Source: Viola odorata (Eukaryota > Streptophyta > Magnoliopsida > Malpighiales > Violaceae). From it: a DNA stretch of 64,000 nt. The stretch is from NCBI GenBank assembly GCA_963691705.1, contig OY829539.1, forward strand, positions 22,490,407-22,554,406, in the 5' to 3' direction. Positions 11,210 through 23,010 of the stretch are shown one piece after another. The notes under the pieces were generated by a model, which had not been told where the DNA came from, did no database searches, and saw nothing but the letters and a program-made list of their open reading frames with translations. Within the stretch, counting starts at the first letter, position 1. Each line of letters begins with the position of its first letter. The translations under genes were made by a program, and so were the position numbers.

Positions 11210-12778
11210 ATGACTGAACTGGCCAAGACCGACGAAGCACTAATGGCTAGAATCGCAGAGTTAGAGGAGCAAGTTAGGATCAGTACAGAAAGGGCCGCCA
11301 GGGCCGAAAAGGAAAGAGATGAAGCTGTCACCGAAGTGCCACCGGGTTTTGATCTCCCTCAAACAAACGGACGTTCCTCTTCGCTCACCGTCGCAGGACC
11401 TTCCATACTCCCACCACTTTCTGGCCCCCCGGGCCATTGGAGATGGGATAATCCCTTCGCTGTACCCATCACTGCACATCCTACAGTTAAGGCGGGTGAA
11501 GAGATCTCCCCGTCGCTTCAGCACCTTTCAATCAACCCTGCTGTGGACCCCGGCAAGAGTCAGGCCCACCTAGAGGCTTTGTATCTCCCCCCTATTCCTC
11601 CAAGCACAATTCCCGGACCTGTGGGAACTCAGCTCCTCACTTTCAACCCAGCACATCCTCAGTTCTCGTCAGAACCTACGCTACCCTTCGGTTCTAACCC
11701 CATCAAGGCCAAGGAACCGAAAAGTGACAGACTGAATCTTCTAGAGGAAAGACTCAGAGCAATCGAAGGGGCCGATCCATTTGATCCCACTGGTCCCGCC
11801 GGTATGTGTATGGTCCCCGGGATCGTCATACCTCCGAAGTACAAGATCCCTGACTTCGAAAAGTATACTGGGGTAGAATGCCCAAAGACCCACCTCAGAG
11901 CATACTGCAATAAGATGGCCGAAATGATCCACAACGAGCCGTTGTTGATACATCTATTCTGAGAAAGCTTGACCAAGCACGCCCTAACTTGGTATATGGG
12001 TCTAGACAGCGCCAGGATCAGGACATGGAGAGACCTGTCCGATGCGTTCTACAGGCAATACAAATTCAACTTGGAAGTTGCACCAGACCGTTCTGATCTA
12101 CAGGATCTAGAGAAGAGGACTGACGAATCGGTGAAGACTTATGCTCAGAGGTGGAGAGGGCTAGCATCTAGAATTTCTCCTCCGCTAAATGACAAAGAAC
12201 TCTCGTCAATTTTCATAAACACTTTCAAGGCTCCCTACTACACCTATCTTATATCCAATCCATCAAATAACTTTTCCGACATAGTCACGGTGGCTGAGAG
12301 AGTTGAACAAGGAATTAAATCCGGGAGGATCACCGCTTCCACACCAGAAGAAACGCTTAAAGGAGCACCTATCATGAAGGAAGATGTCATCTTTGTCTCC
12401 TCGGGACCTAGTAACCGGCGACCTTCCCCATCGCCTCCACCACATATCCCACCAAAGAACCAACACACCCATTGGAACAGGAAACCGCTACCACCTCTTC
12501 CCATTCCTTTAGAGGAAATTTATGAGCATCTCTTGGAAGCAGGGCAAATTGCGCCAATCTCGATTCAGCCTATACAACCTCCTTACCCGAAGTGGTACAA
12601 CCCTATTGCTAGATGCACGTACCACGCCGGAGCTCAAGGCCACGCCATAGAAGACTGCTCTGCCCTTAGAGGAAAGGTTGATCGCTTGATCAAGAACAAA
12701 TGCATCTCTTTCGAAGGTTCTAGCATGACCATCAACCCTATTCCAAATCATACTTTGGGTAGTGGAAGGATGATATAG
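11210..12778 (+). pseudogene. gag of the gag-only Tat/Ogre-like element, one internal stop
   Basis: Reading from ATG at 11210 (starting MTELAKTDEALMARI), the protein has an N-terminal coiled coil rich in Glu/Arg (about residues 5-45), a Pro-rich linker, and a retrotransposon gag core with ALTWYMGLD, WRDLSDAFYRQYKFN and ETYAQRW-like motifs (about 12000-12300). Near the end is a Cys/His cluster (CTYHAGAQGHAIEDC, about 12615-12660) of the form common in Tat-lineage gag. Gag would assemble particles that package the RNA. A TGA at 11960-11962 interrupts the frame in the core; the frame resumes at once and stays open to TAG at 12776-12778. An upstream in-frame ATG at 11051 is possible. No pol follows. 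The single stop in an otherwise open frame suggests recent loss, or a frame supplied by relatives. Confidence 0.85.
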
Positions 12779-15600
12779 GGCTCGGCCATTTGCGTGAAGA
12801 AGTCTGGGGGGGGGGGCCTCTGCGTAATTAGACCGCCGCCACGCTTCCGGATGTCTCTTTGTAATATGTATGCATGTTTTGTTTATAGGGACTTGTGTTC
12901 CCCTTTGGTTTAAAAATAAATAAATATATTTAACCCCCTCTTCGAGCGTCTTGTACTATTCACGTTTCAGGATGAATGTTGATTCAGTGGGTTTTTGATA
13001 AACCCTATGTCTTTACCGATAAAGAAAGTATCACCACAACTAAGAATGAGGTTGGGATTCCACGCAAATCGGTCCATTTAAGAGAAAGGGCGGAAAAGGA
13101 GATAGTCCCTCATCAGGAGAAGTCTAGGGGGCAAGCAATGAAGTTCCAAAGAATGGTGCAGCGAGACTTGTAAATATGGGGGGCAAGCGAATGAAGTGAC
13201 AACCAAAGGAAGGCGTTGAAAAATGTCAAAGCTCATTTTTCAAGGAAGTTGTCCTTCATGTTTACAATTTCCCCTTGTCGCAATTTACGTTTCTGAAAAT
13301 TATGGTCTCGCAGTTTACATTTCCGTGGTTTTGCATTTCAGGTGCAACGAGACTTGTAAACATGGGGGCAAACAGGTGAAGCGACGACCAAAAGAAGGAG
13401 AAAAAATGTCTGAGCTCATTTTTCAAGGAAGTTGTCCTTTTACATTTTTGCAATTTCCGTTTCCGCAATTTCTGTTTCCGTAATTTATATATTCGCAATT
13501 TACATTTTCACAATTTTTCCGCTATTTACATTGATTGCAAGGGTGCGTGCGTCATGTTGGCTAAAATCCTTAGTTGTTCGCAAAAAAATTGTCTTTATAC
13601 ATGTGCAACTTGGGCTAAAAAAAAAAGAGAGGAGGGAGAGGATGAAAACAAAAATTTCACGTTTTGAATTTTTTTTTTCAAGCATACTTTATCACGACAT
13701 GGATGACTTGTGCGTTCATTAGAAATTATATGAAACATACATGATTTTGTCTGTTAGCTCTTATATCCATGACACGTCTAGACGTAAGCAATCACAAAAC
13801 ATATCCCTGTGAGTATTTTGGGCCTTCACGCTTTGTTTCTTTCATGAGTGTAAGTGCCTGACTAGATACTAGTTGAATTCGCATAATATCCAGGGTACAT
13901 GCGCCATTAGACATGGGATAGCTATAAAGTGACATGGGACTTTTACGATTTTCTCCACTTTCTTCGTTTTTTCCCTCTTTCCACCATATATGTCATCACT
14001 CCCCAAACCGTCAATATCACTCATACCCCGGGAGCCAAAGAGCAGTTTCAGCTAAAATCGCCAGCCGGAAGTAAAAGTGCGTCGAGTCCAAGAGCACGAT
14101 GAAAGAGACGGAAAAGGTCACCAGGAGATCGCTAAGGACTATCACCGGAGAAGCAGCAACGACGAAGGCCGAGGCCTCAAGACAAAAGGGGAAGAGATCA
14201 AGACGAAGGCTGTGCTTGCTCTGCTCTGTTGCATTTTCAAATTAAATCAAAAAGGGGAGGGATATACATAAAAAAAAAAAAAAAAAAAAAAAAAGGGGAA
14301 AAGGAGAGAAAAGAAAAAAGAAAAAAAGAGAGGGGGGAAAAAAGGGAAAAGAAAAGAAAAGAAAGAAAGTGCTCAGAGACCTTCGACGAATACAAAAAAT
14401 CGAAGAGCCAAAGCAATCACAGCCCGGGGACAACTCAATTCGAGAAAATCTCGAAGAAAACTTTCCCCATTGAACTCGAGTAGAAAGGCCCAAGGCCAAC
14501 TCGAGAAATCTCAAAGCAGCCTTCCCCTAGTAAAGTCAAGCAAAAGAGGCCCAAGGCCAACTCAAGAAACCTCAAAGCAAGCATCCCTAGTGAGAACCCG
14601 AGAAGAGAAAGGGGCCCCAGGCCAACTCAAGTAGTAAGTCGCAAAATGAACAGCGACGACGCTCCCCAATGAAGACTCAAGAAAAGGGCCCCTGGCCAAA
14701 GGGAAAGCACCCCCAACAAGGATCCCAGAGCTCACGCACTCTGTCAAGCAAGCATCCCCAGCAAAAAGCGAAAAGACTCGCGCACCTCGCCCTCATCCTG
14801 GCCAATTAGCAAAGCATCACTCATCAAAAGCCTTCCAACTCCTCAACAAAGCAATATTTCCCAAAACAAACTCCTTTCCGGACTTTTCATGTCCTTTCAT
14901 TCTTTTCCGTAAAAGTCCCATCGATTATTAGAACGCCCATGCATGTGCATCTTCATTCGAAGTATATTCACTCGGATTGACATTGCGAACTGTAAATTAT
15001 GTATCATGTTAGTTGCATCTTTATGAGTGTAAAACACTTAGCCTTGTTCCAGAGCGTGAGTGCAAACACTAATATCAGGTGAGGATTGCTTACGGCTGCA
15101 AGTTGTGGGAAAGTCTTGTCCTTGAGGTCGTTATTTCTTGAACAAGACATAGACGTTATCTAGACTTGAATCAATCATGTTCATATAATGAAAACTGAAC
15201 GCACATTTTATCCAAAAAGAGAAAAAGGCTTGAATTTATTTTCTTAAACAAAGAAATCATTTTCATTCCAAACAAAAAAAACTTGGGGGCAAGCCGTGGG
15301 TTAAAGGTAGGAATATTTGATATTTCTCACAGGTCAATTGCTCTCTCCTTTTTCTATTTTGTTGCTACTTTGTATTTGCTTCCTTCCAATTTGCAGGACA
15401 CAGATATGCTCCTGTGACTCCTCAACCATGGGTCTTCGATGACGACATCGTTGTAAAGCCCTCGCCATCTTGGATTTTCATCAAAATCCAATCAGCGTCG
15501 AAGGGAGTACGTTACCACTCCCAAATCAGCTTCGTGCGGTGAATCTCGTTCCCTCACGGTCAACCACTCTCCATTTCAGTTCATACGGTAAGTTCAAGGT
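12779..15600 (+). other. Non-coding interior replacing pol
   Basis: No reverse transcriptase, integrase or protease motif is seen in six frames. The stretch includes a direct repeat of about 180 bp (around 13160-13290 and 13340-13460, sharing GCTCATTTTTCAAGGAAGTT), an A/G-rich tract (14268-14370) and about 70-bp repeats containing GGCCCAAGGCCAACTC (14470-14720). These small repeats produce short lysine-rich or Ser-rich ORFs that are not genes. Confidence 0.75.
14268..14370. repeat. Poly-A/purine low-complexity tract
   Basis: An A-run of more than 20 followed by mixed A/G. It explains the lysine-rich open frames that cross it. Confidence 0.9.
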
Positions 15601-15639
15601 AAGACTTGCTTTCCCTTTTTACACCATCTGTTAAACGTT

Positions 15640-16690
15640 GTGAAGGGTCACGTCCCCACATCGTGTCATTTAAAAATGTGCTTGGTCACGTCCGCACAGG
15701 TCGTCTGATAATAGTGTGCTTGGTCACGTCCGCATATGTTGTCTGTTAAGCGTTGTGGAGGGTCACGTCCCCACATCGTGTTGTTGATGTCATGTCCGGT
15801 CACGTCCGCGCATGTCGTCTGATAATGTTGTGTCTGGTCACGTCCGCACATATTGTCTGTTAAACGTTGTGAAGGGTCACGTCCCCACATCGTGTCATTT
15901 AAAAGTGTGCTTGGTCACGTCCGCACATGTCATCTGATAATGTTGTGTCTGGTCACGTCCGCACATATTGTCCGTTAAGCGTTGTGAAGGGTCACGTCCC
16001 CGCATCGTATTTTTAATGTTGTGTCCGGTCACGTCCGCACATGTCGTCTGATAATGTTGTGTCTGGTCACGTCCGCACATATTGTCCGTTAAGCGTTGTG
16101 AAGGGTCACGTCCCCGCATCGTGTTTTTAATGCTGTGTCCGGTCACGTCCGCACAGTCATCTGATAATGTTGTGTCTGGTCACGTCCGCACATATTGTCT
16201 GTTAAACGTTGTGAAGGGTCACGTCCCCACATCGTGTCATTTAAAAGTGTCCGGTCACGTCCGCACAGTCATCTGATAATGTTGTGTTTGGTCACGTCCG
16301 CACATGTTGTCTGTTAAGCGTTGTGAAGGGTCACGTCCCCACATCGTGTCATTTAAAAGTGTGCTTGGTCACGTCCGCACATGTCATCTGATAATGTTGT
16401 GTCTGGTCACGTCCGCACATGTTGTCCGTTAAGCGTTGTGAAGGGTCACGTCCCCACATCGTGTCATTTAAAAGTGTGCTTGGTCACGTCCCCACATCAT
16501 GCTGTTAATGTCAGGTCTGGTCACATCCGCACAGTCGTCTGATAAGGTTGTGTCTGGTCACGTCCACGCATATTGTCTGTTAAGCGTTGAAGGGTCACGT
16601 CCCCACATCGCGTTTGTTAATATTGTGTCTGGTCATGTCCGCACATGTCATCTGTTAATGTTGTGTCAGGTCACGTCCCCACACCATATC
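15640..16690 (+). repeat. Minisatellite array with GGTCACGTCC core
   Basis: About 24 units of roughly 38-48 bp, each with GGTCACGTCC(G/C)C(A/G)CA, followed by linkers of alternating kinds (GTCTGATAATGTTGTG or TGTTAAGCGTTGTGAAGG). The alternation gives a higher-order period of about 130-180 bp. It lies inside the gag-only element, downstream of gag. Short ORFs here are repeat artefacts. Confidence 0.9.
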
Positions 16691-16759
16691 TTGAAAATTC
16701 ATAAACAGTCACCCCAAATATCAAATCAACATCAGGGCAAAGGTATGTTATCATCAATC

Positions 16760-17060
16760 AATATCCGAGCGAAGCGTCTGGAGAGCGATAGCCTCCCACA
16801 GTCGTATAACTACATTTTCAGCACCAGCTTCCGGAGAGCGATAGCCTCACACGGACATTCATTTACATTGCCACGTCAACATCCGGAGAGCGATAGCCTC
16901 GCACGGACATTCATTCACATCACCACGACGGCGTCCGGAGAGCGATAGCCTCGCACGGACCTTTATCTGTATTTCCACATCATCGTCCGAAGAGCGATAG
17001 CCTCGCACCGACATGCAACCTCATTTTTCATACCAGCATCAAGCAATGCGATAGCCTCGC
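16760..17060 (+). repeat. ~57-bp repeats with GAGAGCGATAGCCTC core
   Basis: Five or six imperfect copies containing TCCGGAGAGCGATAGCCTC and GCACGGACATTCAT. A second, unrelated array next to the first. Confidence 0.85.
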
Positions 17061-17079
17061 CCATACTAGAATTTAAAGC

Positions 17080-18280
17080 ATACCTCCTCCCAGAGTGACA
17101 TCAAAAGCATACCTCCTCCCAGAGTGACATCAACCAACCATCTCCTCCCAGAGTGACATCCACGAACAACATCATCAATTTTGTAAACACTTTTTTATCC
17201 CCAGTGCCAACATCAATTCCCTCATCACCAAATAACACCATCAAAAGCATTAGCATTCTTAGTTTAGATTCCGACCTAGCATTTCTTTTCCTCCCAGAGT
17301 GACAACATTTAGTTTTCAGCCTTAGCATTTCTTCTCCTCCCAGAGCGACAGCACTTAGCATTCTTCTCCTCCCAGAGCGACTTTAGTTTAATTTCCGCAT
17401 CTCGCGCCTTCTCCTACGGGAATCGGCGTTGTTTAAATTTTCTGCCTTAGCATTTCTTCTCCTCCCAGAGCGACAGCACTTAGCATTCTTCTCCTCCCAG
17501 AGCGACTTTAGTTTAATTTCCGCATCTCGCGCCTTCTCCTACGGGAATCGGCGTTGTTTAAATTTTCTGCCTTAGCATTCTTCTCCTCCCAGAGCGATAG
17601 CACTTAGCATTCTTCTCCTCCCAGAGCGACCTTAGTTTAATTTCCGCATCTCGCGCTTTCTCTTACGGGAATTGACAGCATTTAGTTTCAGCATTAGCAT
17701 TTCTGCTCCTCCCAGAGTGACAGCATTTAGTTTCCAGCGTAGCATTTCTCCTCCTCCCAGAGTGACAGCATTTAGTTTCCAGCGTAGCATTTCTTCTCCT
17801 CCCAGAGTGATAGCATAGCGTAGTTCTACCTTTTTCAACCTTAGCATTTCTTCCCCTCCCAGAGCAACATCATTCATACAATTCTACATTTCTGCATAAT
17901 TATTTTCCTCCTCCTAGAGTGACATCATTAGGACAAATCATTCATACTTCTGCGAATCGCGCACTATCTTCCGAAGCAACATCAGTCACATGTCAAGTGA
18001 TCATCCCCCCAGTGGGGTTGTCGTTTACATTTTCGTAAAATTACTTTCCGTCCCCGGTAGAGTAGTTGTCATTTACATTCCCTGCAACTTATGTGCCTCT
18101 CAATACCCGAGCAGATCTAAGTTTACGTCTTTGCAGGATCAACAACCTATCTCCTCCCAGAGTGACGTCAAGCAAGCACCTGGTATCCCCAGTAACAGCA
18201 TCAATCAATCTCCTCCTCCCAGAGCGACATCAAGCAACTACCTCCTCCCAGAGCGACCTCATCACTGTAAGTTTGAGGTA
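17080..18280 (+). repeat. Array of CTCCTCCCAGAGTGACA-type repeats
   Basis: The ~20-bp core CTCCTCCCAGAG(T/C)GACA recurs about 20 times at varied spacing. Between about 17320 and 17690 it is organised into three ~122-bp units that also contain CTTCTCCTACGGGAATCGGC. It ends near the purine tract. Confidence 0.9.
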
Positions 18281-18357
18281 AGACCTGCCGTGTCGCCAAA
18301 ATTCGGATATCTAGGGGCAACTGTCTTTACTGCTTATCAAATACTTCGATAAGGCAG

Positions 18358-18372
18358 TAAAGAGGGGGCAAC
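18358..18372 (+). other. Polypurine tract of the gag-only element
   Basis: AAAGAGGGGGCAAC directly precedes the 3' LTR start TGTTGATAC. It is the expected plus-strand primer site. Confidence 0.8.
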
Positions 18373-21300
18373 TGTTGATACCCGAATTTTGACGCCATTT
18401 TTTTTTTTAATTTTAGCATTTCTGTTATTTAGTTAATTTACAGTCATTTTCAGTTGATTTAAGGTCGCTAGCATTCTTAGGTGTTTCGTTGCATTTTAGC
18501 ATCATCGTTAGCATCGTCAGCTTTCGAAGTCGCATTTTTAATTTTTCGTCAAGTATTTTCATTATTATTATCATTATTATTTTTAGCCTTAAAAATCACA
18601 TTTTTAATTATCCGGCAGTCGTTTCTTAAATTATTCTTCGTTTTAGGTCATCACACGAATTTTAGGATTTTTTTATATTTTCGCACATTTTTTAGTATTT
18701 TTATTTTTTATTATTATTTTCGTTCGAGCTTTTATTGGACCCGAGTAAGTTCGCTCGGACAATAGCTCGACTTTAAAATGTTTTCCATCAACTAGTTGCT
18801 AGATTTTTTTCCGGTCGCAACGGTCTACAGCGTTTCGTGTAATTTTCGGTGTAACGCTTTATTTTTTTCGTTCCCGCGTTTCGCGCCTTTGAACACTAAA
18901 ATAAACGCGTTAAACGAGAAGTTCTCATCGTTCGCTGTAGATGGTTAAAACCATTGTATTTTTTTCTACGCGCCGGCACCTTCGGCTCGAAAAGTCGGAA
19001 CGTTTGCTCGACGGATCCGGCTCGAGGCTATTTAAATCAGATGAAAGGCCATTTGATCATGGCCATTGATCTGGTCAACCAAGGAAAGTCAACCAGATCA
19101 ATGGCCCTTGATTTATTGTGCATAATGCACATGCACAGTGCAAGGAAATTCTCAGCCACGAGCCCGAGCCACCTGCTCTCCTTCTCAGCCACATCTTCGT
19201 CCGAGCCCCTAGCCGTAGCTCCCTAGCTCCGCCATCATCACGCCTCCAGCTCCTCCACGCGCAGCCCGCGTCCGGCCACCACGCGGCTCCCTTCGGCTAT
19301 AAATAGCCGTCACCATTTCCCTTCGCGGGAGGTCGAAAAATTTTACAAAAAAAAGCTCTACTCCCTCTCCATTCTCCTAGCCAATTCACACACGGCTCAC
19401 CTTCCTTCTCCTAGCCAATTCATCCACCCGAACCAAGGCAAAGGAAAGCAATCAAGGTGAGTTTATCAAGCTTTCTCTCTCTAGCTTCTCTCCTTTAATT
19501 TTCATTTTTAGCTTTAAACATTTAATCAATGGCTCAAATCTGTTTTGTATACTTCATTTTCAAGTTGTAAACGTGTTACTTGCTTCAATTCAAATGCCTG
19601 CTGTTTCCTTTAATTAATTATGAATTTTTGGGCTTTAATGCGTATATTTGTTCAAACGTGAAATTGCTCCTCGTCCATGGATGAAGTGGTTTAATTCTGG
19701 TCGGGTTTTGGTCGTCGCTTGACCCCGGTCGCATTGTGACCATTTTGGAGGTGTCCGGGTGGCCGGAGCTCCTCCCTTGTCGCCGGCAGTAACGCCGGCG
19801 CAAGGAAGAAGATGAACAGCGGCTGCTGTTCTTCATGAGGAAGGTGACGGGCTAAGCCCGTCCCTCCTTTCTTTTAGCATGCTGATGGGCTTTGGCTTAA
19901 GCCAAGCCCATCCTTTCCTTTCCCTTCAATTTAAGTTATGGGCTAGGATTTATTCCTAGCCCATTTTAACTAAATTTCAGCACATGGGGCCCAGCCCATT
20001 AATTCTTCGTCAAGCATTCGAGTCATTTTTTTATTTCATGCTCGTACGTAATGTTTAATTTAATTCTTATACCATATTTAATTAATCATTATTTACAATA
20101 CTTGTTTATTATTTCGCTTTGCTTAAATATTTATATACCATGATTAAATATGTATGCACGAAATTAAATAGTTGTATACCATGCTTTAAATGTTTATACA
20201 TGATTTAAATGCTCACATGCGTCATTTCCGTGTTCATATTTTTCGTCTGCTCATTCTTGCGACGATTTGTTATTTAATTGTTTTTATACGTGAATTGCTC
20301 ATTTCTTATCGTGATATTCTTTTTACGTTATCTAACTTCAGTCATTTATATTTAGCAATTTAAATTCAATTATTTATTATACCGCCTACATGGTCGGTCG
20401 CATTTAATTCTCGTAAATATTCAACTGCTTTAATTTTTCGCAAACTGCTGGAAATCCTTCCGCAAATTATCAACTGTTTAATTTTCCGCACTTTAATTTT
20501 CCGCACTTTACTTTTCCGCACTTTAAATTTCAGCAATTTACTTTCAGCAATTTAAATTCAATACCGCCTACATGGTCGGTCGCACTTATCAACTGCTTAC
20601 TTTTCCGCACTTTAAATTTCAGCAATTTACTTTCAGCAATTTAAATTCAATACCGCCTGCATGGTCGGTCGCACTTATCAACTGCTTACTTTTCCGCACT
20701 TTAAATTTCAGCAATTTACTTTCAGCAATTTAAATTCAATACCGCCTACATGGTCGGTCGCAATATCAACTGTTTATTTTCTGCAATATCAACTGCTTTA
20801 ATTTTTCGCAAAACTGCTGGAAATCCTTCCGCAAATTATCAACTGTTTACTTTTCCGCACTTTACTTTCCCGCACTTTAAATTTCAGCAATTTACTTTCA
20901 GCAATTTAAATTCAGTACCGCCTACATGGTCGGTCGCAATATCAACTGTTTATTTTCCGCAAATATCCAACTGTTTATTCCCTGCATTATCAACCTGTTT
21001 TATTTTCTGCAAATCATTAAACTTTTTTTTCTTCCCTGTAAATTGCCAATAGCATTTAATTTTTCTGCACTTATCAAAACGGCATTTCATTCTCGTATGC
21101 GTAAAATCCATCATTTTTCGCATGCAAATCACTAGCACTTTAATTCTCACATGCTTAAAATTCATCATTTTTCGCTTGCAATCAACCAGCATTTAAATTC
21201 TCACATGCGTAAAATCCATCATTTTTCGCATGCAATCAACTAGCATTTTAAATTCTCACATGCGTAAAATCCATCATTTTTCGCATGCAATCAACTAGCA

Positions 21301-22709
21301 TTTTAAATTCTCACATGCGTAAAATCAATCATTTTTCGCATGCAATCAACTAGCATTTTAAATTCTCACATGCGTAAAATCCATCATTTTTCGCATGCAA
21401 TCAACTAGCATTTTAAATTCTCACATGCGTAAAATCCATCATTTTTCGCATGCAATCAACTAGCATTTTAAATTCTCACATGCGTAAAATCAATCATTTT
21501 TCGCATGCAATCAACTAGCATTTTAAATTCTCACATGCGTAAAATCCATCATTTTTCGCATGCAATCAACTAGCATTTTAATTCTCACATGCGTAAAATC
21601 CATCATTTTTCGCATGCAATCAACTAGCATTTTAATTCTCACATGCTTAAAATCCATCATTTTTCGCATGAAATCAACTAGCATTTAAATTCTCACATGC
21701 GTAAAATCCATCATTTTTCGCATGCAATCAACAACATTTAAATTCTCACATACGAAAAATCCATCATTTTTCGTATGTAATCACCTAGCAATAAATTCTC
21801 GTATGCTTAAAATCCATCATTTTTCGCATACAACCAAACTCAGGATCTCATTTCCGTATACGTGAAATCCATCATTTCTCGTGTACAATCAACTGTCATT
21901 TAAATTCGTGCACCCATAAATTGTTCATTTATTTCTCAAAGCTATCATTAATACTCTCATTTTGTAGGTTTTAAAATTCAAGCTTCGCTCGAAAGTACGC
22001 CGTTCGATTCCTTTTTATTTATTCGATGCTTTCTGCAAATATCCATCATATGCATGATATATAGAACTGCTAGAACTAAAATCAACCCACATGCACAACG
22101 TGTTTAAAGACTTTCTTGAAATGCCGCGTTCATGTGATTTTATTTCTCGCTTATATTGACTGCATGTACATGGGGACTTTCGATCCCACAACAAACTATC
22201 ATTTTAAATCCATCATTTAAAATGGTACTCTGTTAGCAATCCATGTTAGGATCACGTAGTAATTAATCTAAGCATGCATGGCCCGATGATGAAATAAGAG
22301 GGCGCTCATTCAGTCTTACGGAAAATTCAGTCCCATCACGATCATAATAAAGACTAAAGTGACGATTCCTCTGAGGGCCCCCTTTTTCAAAACGCATTTC
22401 TCAAACACCTTTTTAAACACCTCTCTCATCAACCGGTAACCATTTTCGGATGTGTCTCGGGTGCCTAACACCTTCCCGAGACCATAATACGACCCCGAAC
22501 CTTTGTCTGGTGTCCAGACCCCTTTTTTGTGCCTTTAGTTTTTTACTTATTATATTTCCTATGCCATGACGATTAGGGTTCCCTAAGCCTAGCAACCAAA
22601 TTAGGGTGGCGACTTCATTGCATGTTGCGAGGCGTCCTTTTACGCTGAGCATTGTAAGGTCCCGAATTTCGTTGCACACTCGCGAATTTTTAATTTTTGA
22701 GGCGCGACA
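18373..22709 (+). repeat. 3' LTR (4337 bp) of the gag-only element
   Basis: Near-identical to 5399-9682 and 53 bp longer, mainly from one extra hairpin-repeat unit (array at about 21085-21893). It ends GGCGCGACA and is followed by the target-site copy AGCAC (22710-22714). TATAAATA is at 19298-19305. Confidence 0.95.
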
Positions 22710-22714
22710 AGCAC

Positions 22715-22965
22715 AATTTGTGCTGTGATTTGAGACACTCTTGTACCCTGATTTTGATCATAGTGGAGCTTGATTGACTGGCTTGTGCCCGTGGTTTTTA
22801 CTTCTCGCATTGAGAAGGTTTTCCACGTAAAAATCGTGTTGTCTCTTCATGTGTGTGATGAATTAGTTGCTGCCATTAATTTGTTATTGCTCCTCATAGA
22901 TTCCAGCAAGTTGGGGAAATTATTATCCGTTGCGTATTGCTATTATTGTGTTGAATTTCCCATCA
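22715..22965 (+). repeat. Copia 5' LTR, right part
   Basis: Continues the LTR cut at 5398 and matches the last 251 bp of the 3' LTR (27434-27684) with one difference seen. It ends CATCA. Confidence 0.95.
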
Positions 22966-22968
22966 GAG

Positions 22969-22980
22969 TGGTAGCGGAGC
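22969..22980 (+). other. Copia primer-binding site
   Basis: TGGTAGCGGAGC starts three bases after the LTR. The usual plant copia site is TGGTATCAGAGC (initiator tRNA-Met); this copy differs at three positions, TGGTA-GCG-GAGC against TGGTA-TCA-GAGC. Confidence 0.75.
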
Positions 22981-23010
22981 TCTTGGTTTGAGTTTATTTG
23001 ATTTGCTTGA

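Larger units (their letters stand above)
5399..22709 (+). mobile_element. 17.3-kb gag-only Ty3/gypsy (Tat/Ogre-like) element
   Basis: Bounded by long direct repeats starting TGTTGATACCC and ending GCGCGACA (5399-9682 and 18373-22709), with TSD AGCAC on both sides. Order: 4.28-kb LTR, PBS (9686-9703), leader, gag (11210-12778), a long stretch without pol, three tandem-repeat arrays (15.6-18.3 kb), purine tract and 4.34-kb LTR. No protease, RT, RNase H or integrase is visible in any frame, so it must use another element's enzymes (LARD-like). Very long LTRs, the PBS type, gag style and 3' arrays point to the Tat/Ogre lineage; this is inference. Near-identical LTRs show a very recent insertion. 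Confidence 0.92.

Noticed and set aside
14229..14483. Lysine-rich open frame over the A/G tract
   Set aside because: Pure product of low-complexity sequence (AAA/GAA codons) in a non-coding retrotransposon interior.
15666..16146. Two repetitive frames (CGRDQTQHYQTTCADV type) on the minus strand
   Set aside because: Translations of the minisatellite array whose unit length happens to keep frame; no sign of coding selection.
15640..16690. Regular short repeats that might suggest a CRISPR array
   Set aside because: Plant retrotransposon interior; units are imperfect, spacers are themselves repeated, and there are no cas genes. It is a minisatellite.
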